Part shown: positions 24,984-34,638 of the stretch, piece after piece | How the letters are laid out: every line of letters begins with the position of its first letter | Position numbering within the stretch: position 1 is the first letter of the stretch | From: Candidatus Aminicenantes bacterium UBA647 | GTDB taxonomy: Bacteria > Acidobacteriota > Aminicenantia > UBA2199 | DNA length: 58,091 bases | Reading direction: 5' to 3' | Assembly: GCA_002299555.1 (NCBI GenBank) | Contig: DBOL01000055.1 | Coordinates: forward strand, 1 to 58,091 | Position numbers and translations under genes: made by a program | The notes under the pieces: generated by a model | Told to the model about the DNA's origin: nothing | Databases searched by the model: none | The model's input: the letters and a program-made list of their open reading frames with translations, nothing else

Positions 24984-27182
24984 TTACTTATCCTCTGAAT
25001 TAAATATAGCAAATATTTTCCTTCTTCTGTTGTTCCTTCTGATCCAGACTACAATACCGAAAATAACAAACCCCAGAGGAAGACCAGCAATATTCAGAAC
25101 TTTAATAAAAGTTCTGGTAAATGATTTAGTATCTGATACAGGATTGAACTTCTGCTTTTTCCCTCTCATCTCTGCTATTTTCTCTTTCCCGTTAAGATAA
25201 TCCAGAATATTAAGGATGAACGTTGAGTTTGGTGATAATCCATTCTCATCGACCAGATTATTTTTAATTAATTCTGAAGATCCGATCACAAATATCCTTG
25301 CTGCTTTTCCTGTTTTCAAGATCTCACTTGTACTTACAAATTCATTTTTTATCAGCTTTTCAACTTTTTTGTCATCTCCCTTATCATCTTCTTTCTCTTT
25401 TTTCACAGGTTTTTCAGGAATGGTCTTATCTGCAAAATAACTCGAGAACTTCCCCTCGGCAATATATGCGAGATCCATTTGTGATTTTTCTTCATCTGAT
25501 TGCGGAGGCTTTATCATCATAGGCATGAGGTTGATCTTACCCTTCATCTCCCAGGATCTGGAGGAAGACGAAAATACTTTTGAATATTTCACTCCCTCTC
25601 TTTTCTCGATCTCCAAAGGTGATACTTTTATAGCAACCAGATGTTTAATATTTTTCAAAAACCCGAATTTATGATTAATATTTTCATTTTTGATAACCGG
25701 AGCAAAATATATGGGCATCTCATTGTTATTCTGATCCCTGTTAACATAACAACTCTCATCCAGAAGATAAGATTTTTTCGAAGTTATCCCGTAATGAGAG
25801 ATGAGTTTATCTATTCCAGTATTTAAAGGCATATAAACAGGCTGCCTGTAACCATACATTTGCTGACTTTGCTGCTGTTTTATCTCTCTGAATGAGTCAA
25901 TCATTATTGCCAGGGAGCCACCTTTCATTAAAAACTGATCTATCATGAATAGTTCCCAATCAGTAAAATTTTGAGTCGGCCCGGCAACTATAAGAGTATC
26001 AATATTATCCGGAATTTCCCCTCCATCTTTAAGACTTACTTCTTTCAGGGTGTACTCTTTATTAACCAGTGATTTAAAGTTTGAGATCTCAGATTGAGGC
26101 TGCTGCTGAAACATCTGCATCTGAGGTGAGGTCTGGGCAGATATTGACAATGTTCCATTTGAAATAAGGTAACCGATATCTTCATTAATGTTTATTACTT
26201 TATCTATATTGTCATTAATGAAAGTTTCAATTTCTTCATCACCTATTATAAAATATTCTTCCTGAATACCTTTGTTCGTAAGGTTCAGTTTTTTTGACAT
26301 CAGATTTTTCTGGACAGAGATCCCGTCGTATTCAAGGCCGATTGCGATCACTCCTCTTCCAGGATCAACTGTTTTTCCTTCGGGAGATTTTAACTCCGGC
26401 CACTCTATACCCATATGTTTGAATCCGGATATAATATTCTCAGGAACGGATCCTGAAGAAGGATCATATGACCTGATTTCCAGTTTTCCATAAACCTTAT
26501 GATTCACTTTCTCAATTATTTTTCCTATCCTTGATTCGATCTTGTCAAGATCCTCCAACTTGATAAGCGGGGCTATTAATGACAGAGAGGATGAGTTGAG
26601 GATGTTGATCTTGATATTCTCTTTAAGTTTAAGTAGAGCTGATATTTTATTGCTCAATTTCTGTATCGTCGTTGTTATCTTATATTCAAGATCTTCAGTA
26701 GAAATTATAGCGGGGATCTTCTCGACAAGATCTCCGTGTATAAATACCATCCCCATGTAAGCTTTCTGTATCTTTGCTTCATCCTGTTCAATTTTTTGAA
26801 CATTTACCGGATAGATTCCGTAACTTTTTGCAATTTTTCTGTTTTCTTCAGCTTTTTCGCTCAAATCACCCTCTTTAGCATTTACATCATAAAACCTGAA
26901 ACTAAGATTCTTATTCGAGTTGATCTCATATTCCTCCAGTATGTCATGAAGATATCTCTCAACATTATTATATGGAGAAGGGAGATTCTTAGAGAAAAAA
27001 ACATTGATAGTTAAAGGTTCAGTTAAAGAATTAACTGCCTCTTCTGAAGCATCGGAAAGTGAATAAAGTCCGCTCGATGTAAGATCTGCCCTGAAGTAGA
27101 TACTTCCTGCTGCAACGTTTATTAATAAAAGCATTATCAGATATAATCCGAATTTGTAATATTTATTTTTATTTTCATTCAT
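24984..27182 (-). CDS. GldG-like ABC-system auxiliary subunit
   Basis: A 732-residue protein with an N-terminal membrane helix (about 11-30), a long periplasmic region and a C-terminal membrane helix (about 695-715) ending in a basic tail. The LTSSGLYSLSDASEEAVNSL start and EPLTINVFFSKNLP match the GldG/ABC_transp_aux class; TLIVAGPTQNFTDWELFMIDQFLMKGG resembles the GATase-like fold in this family. Two Gln/Met-rich linkers lie at about 355-372 and 440-455. GldG works with GldA and GldF; in Bacteroidetes these support gliding, while other phyla use them for unknown export. AGGAGA precedes the ATG. Confidence 0.85.
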   Translation of the reverse strand: MNENKNKYYKFGLYLIMLLLINVAAGSIYFRADLTSSGLYSLSDASEEAVNSLTEPLTINVFFSKNLPSPYNNVERYLHDILEEYEINSNKNLSFRFYDVNAKEGDLSEKAEENRKIAKSYGIYPVNVQKIEQDEAKIQKAYMGMVFIHGDLVEKIPAIISTEDLEYKITTTIQKLSNKISALLKLKENIKINILNSSSLSLIAPLIKLEDLDKIESRIGKIIEKVNHKVYGKLEIRSYDPSSGSVPENIISGFKHMGIEWPELKSPEGKTVDPGRGVIAIGLEYDGISVQKNLMSKKLNLTNKGIQEEYFIIGDEEIETFINDNIDKVININEDIGYLISNGTLSISAQTSPQMQMFQQQPQSEISNFKSLVNKEYTLKEVSLKDGGEIPDNIDTLIVAGPTQNFTDWELFMIDQFLMKGGSLAIMIDSFREIKQQQSQQMYGYRQPVYMPLNTGIDKLISHYGITSKKSYLLDESCYVNRDQNNNEMPIYFAPVIKNENINHKFGFLKNIKHLVAIKVSPLEIEKREGVKYSKVFSSSSRSWEMKGKINLMPMMIKPPQSDEEKSQMDLAYIAEGKFSSYFADKTIPEKPVKKEKEDDKGDDKKVEKLIKNEFVSTSEILKTGKAARIFVIGSSELIKNNLVDENGLSPNSTFILNILDYLNGKEKIAEMRGKKQKFNPVSDTKSFTRTFIKVLNIAGLPLGFVIFGIVVWIRRNNRRRKIFAIFNSEDK

Positions 27183-27192
27183 TTTCTTTCTC

Positions 27193-27900
27193 CTATTTCT
27201 TCTCTTTCATAACCAGGTTTGCCCCATACAGAGCAATGAAGGAAATTGTTATGAAATACAAAATATCCCTGCTGTCTATTAAGCCCCTGGATATATTTTG
27301 AAAATGGAAATTTGCACTGAAATACTGGAAAAATCCAATAAAAGTATTAGGGATAAAATAGAGCAGGAAATCTGTCAGTAAAGTCAAAGCGAAACATATG
27401 GTCATCCCGGTTATAAATGCAATAACCTGATTACGGGTAAGTGAAGAAGCAAATATACCAATAGCACTGAAAGCAGCGCCGAGAAGGATAGCCCCGATAT
27501 AGCCTCCTATTACCGGACCCCAGTCCAATTCACCAACGAATGATATAGATATTGCATAGATAAGTGTAGGAAGCAGCATGATCACTATAAATGAGATTGC
27601 CGCAAGAAATTTCCCTAGTATTATATCACTGAATTTTACAGGAAGAGTAAGGAGAATTTCGTATGTTCCCAAATTCAATTCCTCTGAAAAAAGCTTCATG
27701 GTTATAGCCGGAACGATAAATGAGAAAGTTATTGGAAGGAGTGAAAAAAACCTCATCATGCTCGCCTGCCTGTTCAAAAAGAACGTTGAAAAGAATAGCC
27801 ATCCTATAACAAGCAAAAATAATGAGATCACAATATATGCAATGGGAGTGACAAAATAACTGTTGAATTCTTTCTTGAAAATGTGTTTTATATTTTTCAT
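27193..27900 (-). CDS. ABC-2-type permease, GldF-like
   Basis: A 235-residue inner-membrane permease with six hydrophobic segments. The N-terminal FKKEFNSYFVTPIAYIVISLFLL and the KLFSEELNLGTYEILLTLPVKFSDIILGKFLA coupling region are characteristic of ABC-2/GldF permeases. It pairs with the ATPase gene 2 nt upstream and with the GldG-like subunit 10 nt downstream. Substrate not known. It is likely transcribed from the promoter at 28652-28679. Confidence 0.88.
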   Translation of the reverse strand: MKNIKHIFKKEFNSYFVTPIAYIVISLFLLVIGWLFFSTFFLNRQASMMRFFSLLPITFSFIVPAITMKLFSEELNLGTYEILLTLPVKFSDIILGKFLAAISFIVIMLLPTLIYAISISFVGELDWGPVIGGYIGAILLGAAFSAIGIFASSLTRNQVIAFITGMTICFALTLLTDFLLYFIPNTFIGFFQYFSANFHFQNISRGLIDSRDILYFITISFIALYGANLVMKEKK

Positions 27901-27902
27901 TA

Positions 27903-28619
27903 TTAGCTCCCTTTTGTGATCATTCTGAAAATAGTTTCAAAATTATCTTCATTGGTCGACTTTTTCAAATTTCCGATAGTGTCGTTCGCTTTAATTTCCC
28001 CTTCATCCATTATCACAACTCTGTCACAAGTTGCTTCGGCCTCACTAAGTATGTGAGTTGAAAAAATTATAGTTTTTTCCTTACCTATCCTTCTGATTAT
28101 ATCTCTTGTCTCGACTATCTGATTCGGGTCAAGTCCTGAGGTCGGTTCATCAAGTACAAGAATATCCGGATCCCCCATCAAAGCATGAGCTATCCCAACC
28201 CTCTGCCTGTATCCTTTTGAAAGCTCATCGATCGTTTTATGCATTACATTTTTCAACCTGCATATATCTGAAAGCTCTTTTAAATGAGAAAATTTATTAC
28301 TTTGACTTACATTCCTGATATCTGCAATATAGTTGAGATAGTCATAAACCAGCATATCCTTATAGATCGGAGCTGATTCAGGAAGATAACCGATCATCTT
28401 CTTTATTTCAACCATATCTTCATTTATATCAAAATCTTTCACTTTTATCGTTCCAGATGTTGGCTTAAGATAACCGGTTAATATTCTGTATGTAGTTGTT
28501 TTTCCGGCACCATTAGGGCCTAACAAACCTAATATTTCCCCTTTTTTAACCTCAAATGAAACACTCTTAAGTGCTTTTACATCCCCATAATTTTTTGACA
28601 ACTCAATAACCTGGATCAT
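27903..28619 (-). CDS. ABC transporter ATPase, GldA-like
   Basis: A 238-residue ATPase with Walker A GPNGAGKTTT, Q-loop near YLPESAPIY, signature LSKGYRQRVGIAHAL, Walker B ILVLDEPTSGLDP and switch histidine in STHILSEAE. It powers the GldF-like permease. The frame is open upstream to 28853, but CAGGAGAG precedes the ATG at 28619 and a promoter lies inside the extension, so 28619 is used. Similar proteins are also called NatA or CcmA; the GldF/GldG/DUF4340 neighbours decide the call. Confidence 0.9.
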   Translation of the reverse strand: MIQVIELSKNYGDVKALKSVSFEVKKGEILGLLGPNGAGKTTTYRILTGYLKPTSGTIKVKDFDINEDMVEIKKMIGYLPESAPIYKDMLVYDYLNYIADIRNVSQSNKFSHLKELSDICRLKNVMHKTIDELSKGYRQRVGIAHALMGDPDILVLDEPTSGLDPNQIVETRDIIRRIGKEKTIIFSTHILSEAEATCDRVVIMDEGEIKANDTIGNLKKSTNEDNFETIFRMITKGS

Positions 28620-28651
28620 TAAACTCTCCTGTTTGATTACGACATTTTCTA

Positions 28652-28679
28652 ATTCTATCAAATTCATATCCGCTGTCAA
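28652..28679 (-). promoter_or_regulatory. Promoter of the Gld-like operon
   Basis: Reverse strand: TTGACA (28679-28674), 16-nt spacer, TAGAAT (28657-28652). Transcript start expected near 28645, about 26 nt before the ATG at 28619. Confidence 0.6.
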
Positions 28680-28712
28680 GACCGCTATAAGTAAGTTTCC
28701 CAGATGTATGGA

Positions 28713-28741
28713 TTGACTTTCCAAAACAATTAAACTATAAA
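28713..28741 (+). promoter_or_regulatory. Promoter of the M29-like peptidase gene
   Basis: TTGACT at 28713-28718, 17-nt spacer, TATAAA at 28736-28741; AGGAGA and the ATG at 28759 follow. Its -35 lies 34 nt from that of the divergent Gld promoter. Confidence 0.6.
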
Positions 28742-28758
28742 TCATTTTAGGAGAACTT

Positions 28759-29910
28759 ATGGAGAAATTATCCGGCGATGAATTGATCGCACTTATCAGT
28801 TCTGTATTTCCAAGATTAGACAATGACAGGAAGATGGGAATTCTTGTTGACATCCCACGGAGTGATAGTCAGGACAATGATGACTGGAAGAAAAGACGTG
28901 AGATATGCCGGAATTGGTATGCAGAATTAAGAAAAAGCATTGGTTCTATAGGATTGGAAAAGATCGATCTTATCGCCTACCCTGATGTGAAATCCAACAA
29001 TGCAGACCTCCCTGATTCAGGATATATTATTAAGGATAGCTTACCGGAAATAGAAAACGGCCTCCAGGAGAACGGAGTTTTAACCGGGTTCTCTGAAATA
29101 TTCAGGGATTACCAGATATTTCTTGCTCCTACCGAATACTCAACGACCGCACCTTTAAAAAATAGTGCCAAAAAATATGGATTCAGAGCCGCAACGATGC
29201 CGGGATTCTCAGATAAAATGATCCCTGCATTAAGAATAGATTATAATGAGGTATTCAGAAGGGTTAAACTTATAAAGAACCTTCTTGATCCTGCTGTAAA
29301 AGCAGAAGTAATATTTGAAGTTGATGATATAAGTGAATATCGAATGGATTTTGATCTCCGTTTCAGGAAAAGCCAAATGAGTTCCGGCCGGTTCACTGAT
29401 CCGGCAACTGCCGGAAATTTACCCAGTGGCGAAACTTATATAGTCCCTTATGAAGGTGAGCTTGAGGAGAAAAGTGAAACAAAGGGGACTCTTCCTGTTC
29501 AGATAGGAGGCGATGTCCTATTCTATTCCATAATTGAAAACAATGCAGTTGAAGTTCTCGGAAGTGGTGATTCCCTTAAATATGAAGCGGATTTTCTCCA
29601 AAATGAACCGGCTTACGGGAATATGGCTGAACTTGGATTTGGAGTATTGGGAGATTTCGGACTTGAGCCTATAAATGAGATCCTTCTCGATGAAAAACTC
29701 GGGTTTCATGTAGCATTCGGAAGAAGTGACCATTTCGGCGGGATAATCAGTCCGGATAAATTTTCAGCACCTGATAAAGTTATCCATCTGGATCGGGTCT
29801 ATATTCCCAAAATGCAACCGAGAGTATCAGTGAAATCTATCATTCTCCATTTTCCTGACAGAGACCCTGAACTGATTTTTGAGAACGGGAATTATATAGT
29901 ATTCGACTGA
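28759..29910 (+). CDS. M29-like (thermophilic/AmpT-type) metallo-aminopeptidase
   Basis: A 383-residue cytosolic protein with the M29 C-terminal landmarks in order: NLPSGETY (family NLPxGE, metal Glu), MAELGFGVL (second Glu), FHVAFGRSDHFGG (metal-site His) and VIHLDRVYIP (His-x-Asp). M29 enzymes remove N-terminal residues using two metal ions. The N-terminal half is more divergent than usual, so it may belong to the wider M29/NicX-like superfamily with a different substrate. Monocistronic, with its own promoter and AGGAGA. Confidence 0.72.
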   Translation: MEKLSGDELIALISSVFPRLDNDRKMGILVDIPRSDSQDNDDWKKRREICRNWYAELRKSIGSIGLEKIDLIAYPDVKSNNADLPDSGYIIKDSLPEIENGLQENGVLTGFSEIFRDYQIFLAPTEYSTTAPLKNSAKKYGFRAATMPGFSDKMIPALRIDYNEVFRRVKLIKNLLDPAVKAEVIFEVDDISEYRMDFDLRFRKSQMSSGRFTDPATAGNLPSGETYIVPYEGELEEKSETKGTLPVQIGGDVLFYSIIENNAVEVLGSGDSLKYEADFLQNEPAYGNMAELGFGVLGDFGLEPINEILLDEKLGFHVAFGRSDHFGGIISPDKFSAPDKVIHLDRVYIPKMQPRVSVKSIILHFPDRDPELIFENGNYIVFD

Positions 29911-32097
29911 TCAGATTTCCAGGTTGGTAAATTCATTTGAAGTTTCAAATTCATATTCAGGATATTCGAAAACGGCCATCCTCGATTCTGTATTACCTAT
30001 TGAATAGCAATACAGACCCTCATAATCGGCCATATCTTCTCCCATTTCGCTTATCTGCCTCAGATATTCACTAATAGTTTTTGACTCTATGATCACAACT
30101 TTCCCCATTTTATTAATTACAGGACTATGTTTTCGGGTTTTGTCATAATCAAACTCAAGGATTCTCCTGCCATACCTTGTTATTCCAATAACACGAAAAG
30201 TCAGACTTTTCCCAACCCCCGGGAGGTTAATAACACTTCGGTCTGAAGCAAGAAATGGAATATTCTTCTGTTTCCTTATATCATTGATATAAGCCCTTAC
30301 CTTTCTGCTCTTATGGGGAAAACTCATTACTTTGTTCTGGCTGACCCTGTCAACTTTTCCCAGATATTTTTCTTCCCTTTGTTCCTGTACAAACCTTGCA
30401 ATAGGAGTGAAACTATGAAAATTCTCCATATATCCTTTTACACTGAATGTATAATAGCAAAGGATTCCGATGTCATTCAATGTTTTTCTAAGTTTCGCAT
30501 TGTGTCCCCTCCTTGACGCAGAAGCAGTATATACATGCTGATTTGTAACTATCCATCCGGAATCAAGGATCATTTTCACAGCTGTTTCGGTCTCTTTTGT
30601 AATTTCAAGAGGGGATTGGAAATGAGTTTGTATTATAAATTGTTTAATGCCTAACTTAAGTGCTTTTTCCCTGAACCAGGCAAGCACGTTACACAATTCA
30701 GGTGTGACACGCTGGGGAATATATGCAAGCAGCCTTGTACCTAATCTTACTCTGACAATTTCAGCATACTTGAAACCGTTTTTTCTCTCTTTATTGTCCG
30801 ATCTTTTAGATATTGCCATTTTATAAATTTCATCTAAAAGTTCCTTTAGAAATTTATCGGAACTCATCAAGGCATCTCCGCCTGTGATCAAAATATCCCT
30901 CAACTGGGAATCATACCTGAAATAATCCATTAATATTTTCTGCTTTTCCTTCCATTTCACTCCAGGTTTCAATTTTTCAAGATCAAAATTCAGGTGTCCT
31001 CTCTGAAAATCATACATTCTCTGACAACTTGTGCAGAGTCCTCCGCAAGCTCTTCCCGTCGAATCAGGAATAAGGATCGCAACTTCAGGATACCTCCTGT
31101 GAACATTCCTGTCCCCCGGCAGGATCCATCCGGCTGCATTCGGCTTCCCGGGTTCTACTATATCCTCTTTCTCCCACGCAACAATATGTCCGAACTCTTC
31201 AATCAATTGTTTACTATAAAAAACGTAATCTCTTATAGGAAGATCTGACCCAATTGCAAAATATGGCGCTCTGACATGTATCAGAGAAAGATAATATGGA
31301 TTTACAAAAAAAGGAATTCCTTTATTTTCAGCATCTTTAAGAATATTAATTGTATCAGGATCAAGTGAATTTCCGAGTAGTTCGTTAAGATCTTCTGGAT
31401 TTCTGACAGCAAACCTTAAATGGAATTTCCAGTTATTCCACCATTCCATCGCCTTAAGATATTTTTGCTCATGTGACAAATTTTCTTCAAACCTGAACCT
31501 TTTACTTGACACTTTGCCACTTTCTATCCATTGGATTATCTTGTTAAGGATCCTCTCTTTGTTCTCTTCACATAATCTTACTATCCTGGTATCAAGTCCG
31601 GAAACATACCTGTTCATCCAGTCAACAACTTTTTTCGGAGGAGTTTTTTTTGGACTCATTTCACCTCTGAACTGTCTGAACAGCATCACCATATCCTCAT
31701 AAAAATCCGGTTTGGCACCACCTGTACCGTAAGTTACTCCAAGCCATATCAATTTGATCGGGTTACTGACAGCTTTTTCCCCTCTCAGGTTCAGATCATT
31801 GAATTCCCTGCCCGCATTCTCAATATAATCCAGAATTCGTATCACTGCAATATCTTTGCTTTCAATTGAGCTTAATATTTTTCCTATGTTTTTTTTTTTT
31901 GTAAAATAATCAAAAGATTTTTGATTCTTTTTTAATTCATCAAGAGCAAGATTTCTTACCCCGACCATAGCCTCTGTTTCATTTCTGGCTCTTCTCATAA
32001 TTTCGCTTAATTTCTTATTCTCTTTTAATAATTGATTTAAAAGTTTATGCGAACTTACACTTATAGCAATTTTATCAAGGTTCTCTATATTGTTCAT
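29911..32097 (-). CDS. KamA-family radical SAM protein with long N-terminal extension
   Basis: A 728-residue protein. The radical SAM motif CxxxCxxC is at C351, C355, C358 (RACGGLCTSCQ), followed by a glycine-rich ITGGDALM segment. Lysine 2,3-aminomutase is about 400 residues with the cluster near residue 130, so roughly 220 extra residues lie before it. NLPGVGKSL in the last quarter corresponds to the PLP-lysine region (PGGGGK) of KamA; the substrate-binding Asp there appears as Asn and one glycine is missing, so the substrate may not be lysine. ATG at 32097 follows AAAGGA. It carries a run of ten T's near 31890 (coding lysines). Function not established. Confidence 0.82.
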   Translation of the reverse strand: MNNIENLDKIAISVSSHKLLNQLLKENKKLSEIMRRARNETEAMVGVRNLALDELKKNQKSFDYFTKKKNIGKILSSIESKDIAVIRILDYIENAGREFNDLNLRGEKAVSNPIKLIWLGVTYGTGGAKPDFYEDMVMLFRQFRGEMSPKKTPPKKVVDWMNRYVSGLDTRIVRLCEENKERILNKIIQWIESGKVSSKRFRFEENLSHEQKYLKAMEWWNNWKFHLRFAVRNPEDLNELLGNSLDPDTINILKDAENKGIPFFVNPYYLSLIHVRAPYFAIGSDLPIRDYVFYSKQLIEEFGHIVAWEKEDIVEPGKPNAAGWILPGDRNVHRRYPEVAILIPDSTGRACGGLCTSCQRMYDFQRGHLNFDLEKLKPGVKWKEKQKILMDYFRYDSQLRDILITGGDALMSSDKFLKELLDEIYKMAISKRSDNKERKNGFKYAEIVRVRLGTRLLAYIPQRVTPELCNVLAWFREKALKLGIKQFIIQTHFQSPLEITKETETAVKMILDSGWIVTNQHVYTASASRRGHNAKLRKTLNDIGILCYYTFSVKGYMENFHSFTPIARFVQEQREEKYLGKVDRVSQNKVMSFPHKSRKVRAYINDIRKQKNIPFLASDRSVINLPGVGKSLTFRVIGITRYGRRILEFDYDKTRKHSPVINKMGKVVIIESKTISEYLRQISEMGEDMADYEGLYCYSIGNTESRMAVFEYPEYEFETSNEFTNLEI

Positions 32098-32210
32098 GAT
32101 TATTCCTTTCAACTAAAATATACATCAAATATATGTAAATTTCATATAAAAAATTAAATATTTTACGTATTTTACATATTAACCAAATGCATGATCAGGC
32201 AGGGTATGGG

Positions 32211-33164
32211 CTAAATTTCTTCCAATAGGAGTGATGTTATGATCGGTAATAACAGGTTCGGATTTCCCTGAATACGGTATATTGAAATGTTGTCGGAATC
32301 AGCCAGCTTTTCTATATCTGATCTTACGGAATTATCCTCAATATCGCCTGTAATACCAATGGAAATATTTTTTAAAAGGGAACCGCTTTCAGAACAGAAT
32401 TCCAGAGCATTGATAAGAATATCAAGTCCATTCCGGTCTATGTTCGTGGCAACATAAACACCATCTTTGCAAATATTTGAAATAATCGAAGAGTAAAGAA
32501 TAAAATCTCTGTCGAGAATGTTACCGAATATTTTTCCTTCAAAATTTGAGTGATAATGCAGTTTGCTTGCACCCGGCAGTGAATGGACCACTATCGGAAT
32601 ATTGAGTTTATATCCATTTGCAAGGATGCTGAATTTATTATAACTGAATTTAGAGGTTGAAAGATACTCACCTACTGCCTCTCCGGCACCTTTCTCTTTT
32701 TTATCACCTTCCTTAAAAGCAATATTCATGAAAAGCCCTGTCTCTTCCGCAATTCCGATGACCTCATTATCATTTGTAAAACTATTTTTGTAATCAATGA
32801 ACTTTCCGGATAAAGCGATCTCAAAATCTCTTATTAAAAATTCCTCATTAATTGAAATAGCAGAGATCCAACCACGATGCATCAGGTCAATTATTAAAGG
32901 AGATAATCCGTTTGAGATAATGTCAGGGCTCAAAGATAAAAGGATCGGATATTCACCATTACGTGCAAATTTGATCTTCCTGATCAACTCATTGAGATCA
33001 TTTTTCCCATTTATGGAGCTATTGTAGTTAAGAATAGCTTTCAATCCCACACCGGGTAAATGAGTCTTTAATAGAACTTCAGGATCAAATTTTGATTTGA
33101 AGTTCTCAAGAGTTACACTTTTTGATTTCCTTTTCTTTAATAATGGGAACTTTGAGTATGTCAT
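32211..33164 (-). CDS. Deoxyhypusine-synthase-like protein
   Basis: A 317-residue cytosolic protein. Sequence order resembles the deoxyhypusine-synthase-like family in bacteria: LIIDLMHRGWISAISINEEFLIRDFEIALSG (90-120; family DLMxRGxxxxxxxxGAxxxHDxExAxxG) and IPIVVHSLPGASKLHYHSNFEG through GNILDRDF (189-221) with H194, H203, H205 and D220. True DHS makes hypusine on eIF5A, which bacteria lack, so the bacterial role is unknown (homospermidine or other spermidine-linked NAD chemistry is a possibility). The catalytic lysine of DHS was not located. The start overlaps the pgsA stop by one base. Confidence 0.55.
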   Translation of the reverse strand: MTYSKFPLLKKRKSKSVTLENFKSKFDPEVLLKTHLPGVGLKAILNYNSSINGKNDLNELIRKIKFARNGEYPILLSLSPDIISNGLSPLIIDLMHRGWISAISINEEFLIRDFEIALSGKFIDYKNSFTNDNEVIGIAEETGLFMNIAFKEGDKKEKGAGEAVGEYLSTSKFSYNKFSILANGYKLNIPIVVHSLPGASKLHYHSNFEGKIFGNILDRDFILYSSIISNICKDGVYVATNIDRNGLDILINALEFCSESGSLLKNISIGITGDIEDNSVRSDIEKLADSDNISIYRIQGNPNLLLPIITSLLLEEI

Positions 33165-33706
33165 TATTCCTTTTTAAGCGATCTGGAATATTTTATTATG
33201 TATTCTATTGCACTGTAAATAGTGAGGAATACTGCAATGTATAAGATAAGGGTACCTATTTTGTGCAGGTATTCCGGATAAGGAAGTTTTTTGTAAATAA
33301 TGAATATTGATATAGAAATGATCTGAAACAATGTCTTGTTTTTTGCAATTTTTGATGCTGAAAACGATGCCTCTTTCATATAAAAATAGAACCTGAATGC
33401 AGTCATGAATATTTCTCTCAGTATAATAACTGCAGCAGCCCATGTTTCGATTTCATTAAGTGAAACAAGCGCAATAAGTGCAGCTGAAATAAGTAGTTTA
33501 TCTGCTATAGGATCAAGAAATTTCCCCAGATCGGTCACCTGATCAAATTTTCTTGCAACATATCCGTCAAAAGCATCTGATATTGAAGCTATAAGGAATA
33601 CTACAAATGCAAAAATCTCTTTATTTTCCATTTCAGTGAGGAGGATAACCAAAAATATAGGGACAAGGAGGATCCTTAGTAAAGTTATTATATTTGCCTT
33701 GGTCAT
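33164..33706 (-). CDS. pgsA: CDP-diacylglycerol-glycerol-3-phosphate 3-phosphatidyltransferase
   Basis: A 180-residue inner-membrane enzyme making phosphatidylglycerol phosphate. The CDP-alcohol phosphotransferase signature is complete: D44, D47, G48, A51, R52, G61, D65, D69 (ISDAFDGYVARKF then GKFLDPIADK). Several hydrophobic segments flank it. PgsA rather than Pss is chosen from length and from the N-terminal NIITLLRI. It is translationally coupled to the deoxyhypusine-synthase-like gene and follows comF at 73 nt. Confidence 0.9.
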   Translation of the reverse strand: MTKANIITLLRILLVPIFLVILLTEMENKEIFAFVVFLIASISDAFDGYVARKFDQVTDLGKFLDPIADKLLISAALIALVSLNEIETWAAAVIILREIFMTAFRFYFYMKEASFSASKIAKNKTLFQIISISIFIIYKKLPYPEYLHKIGTLILYIAVFLTIYSAIEYIIKYSRSLKKE

Positions 33707-33779
33707 ATTACATTTTATAATTAATATTTTTAAAAATCAATTAAGCCAATTGCAAAAATCTATTTTTACAATTAGCTTA

Positions 33780-34535
33780 CTATTCAAGATTAATGTTGGA
33801 AGATCTTGCAAGAGTTACTGCATAAATTGCCGATGTATATTTCCTGAGCAAAATTGAACATTTGTTGATAGTTGTGCCGGTTGTATATACATCATCTATC
33901 AAAAGTACTCTTTTCCCTTTGAGTTTTTCCGGATCAACAACAATAAATGCTCTGTTCAAGTTTTTTAGTCTTTGATTATAGTTAAGGGATGATTGTTTCC
34001 CGGTCGTTCTCCTTTTAATAAGATTCCCGACAGATATATCGACCCCGCTCCTTTTGGATATAAGAACTGCAATTTCTGTGACAGGTTCAAAGACCTTCTT
34101 CCTTCCCGGATCAGGTGGAACCGGAATGATAAGATCAAATTCTTTTCCAATACTACTATTTATAATTTCAAGAAACAAACCGGAAATATAATACTTTAAA
34201 GGTTCGATCCCGGATAATTTATAGAGGAGGATCAATTTTCTCATTTTATCCCTATATATATTGTATGATAAATGCTTTTTATATGCGGGTTTGCGGAGAA
34301 TACATTGTCCGCAAATAGAGTTTCCACTGCTTATCTGTATACTGCAGATCTCACATTGACAAGATTCTCTGTTACTTATCTCATCTTTACATTTTTCACA
34401 AATAAATTTTTCCTTGAATGAAGAAAGTATATCGGAACATATCAAACATCTTTTTTGAAAGAGAGAGTTTTCTATTATGTGAATAATCAGTGAATAGAAT
34501 GAACTAAAATGATTTGAGATCAGGTTGGTTTTCAT
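33780..34535 (-). CDS. comF: ComF-family phosphoribosyltransferase
   Basis: A 251-residue protein with an N-terminal zinc-finger region (Cys 30, 33, 46, 49, then 59, 61, 64, 75, 78) and a C-terminal phosphoribosyltransferase fold with the PRPP loop LLIDDVYTTGTT (211-222) and the earlier IIPVPPDPGRKKVF. ComF/GntX proteins are linked to DNA uptake in competent bacteria, but many non-competent species keep one and its biochemical role is open. No comE/comFA in this window. It lacks an evident ribosome site. Confidence 0.88.
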   Translation of the reverse strand: MKTNLISNHFSSFYSLIIHIIENSLFQKRCLICSDILSSFKEKFICEKCKDEISNRESCQCEICSIQISSGNSICGQCILRKPAYKKHLSYNIYRDKMRKLILLYKLSGIEPLKYYISGLFLEIINSSIGKEFDLIIPVPPDPGRKKVFEPVTEIAVLISKRSGVDISVGNLIKRRTTGKQSSLNYNQRLKNLNRAFIVVDPEKLKGKRVLLIDDVYTTGTTINKCSILLRKYTSAIYAVTLARSSNINLE

Positions 34536-34638
34536 GGTTTTATAATAATATAGACAGGACTATTTTTAAACATTTTTTACTTTTTTTTCATTAGAAAATA
34601 TGTTAATATTTTTTTACTCTGGAATGTTCATAATATAT

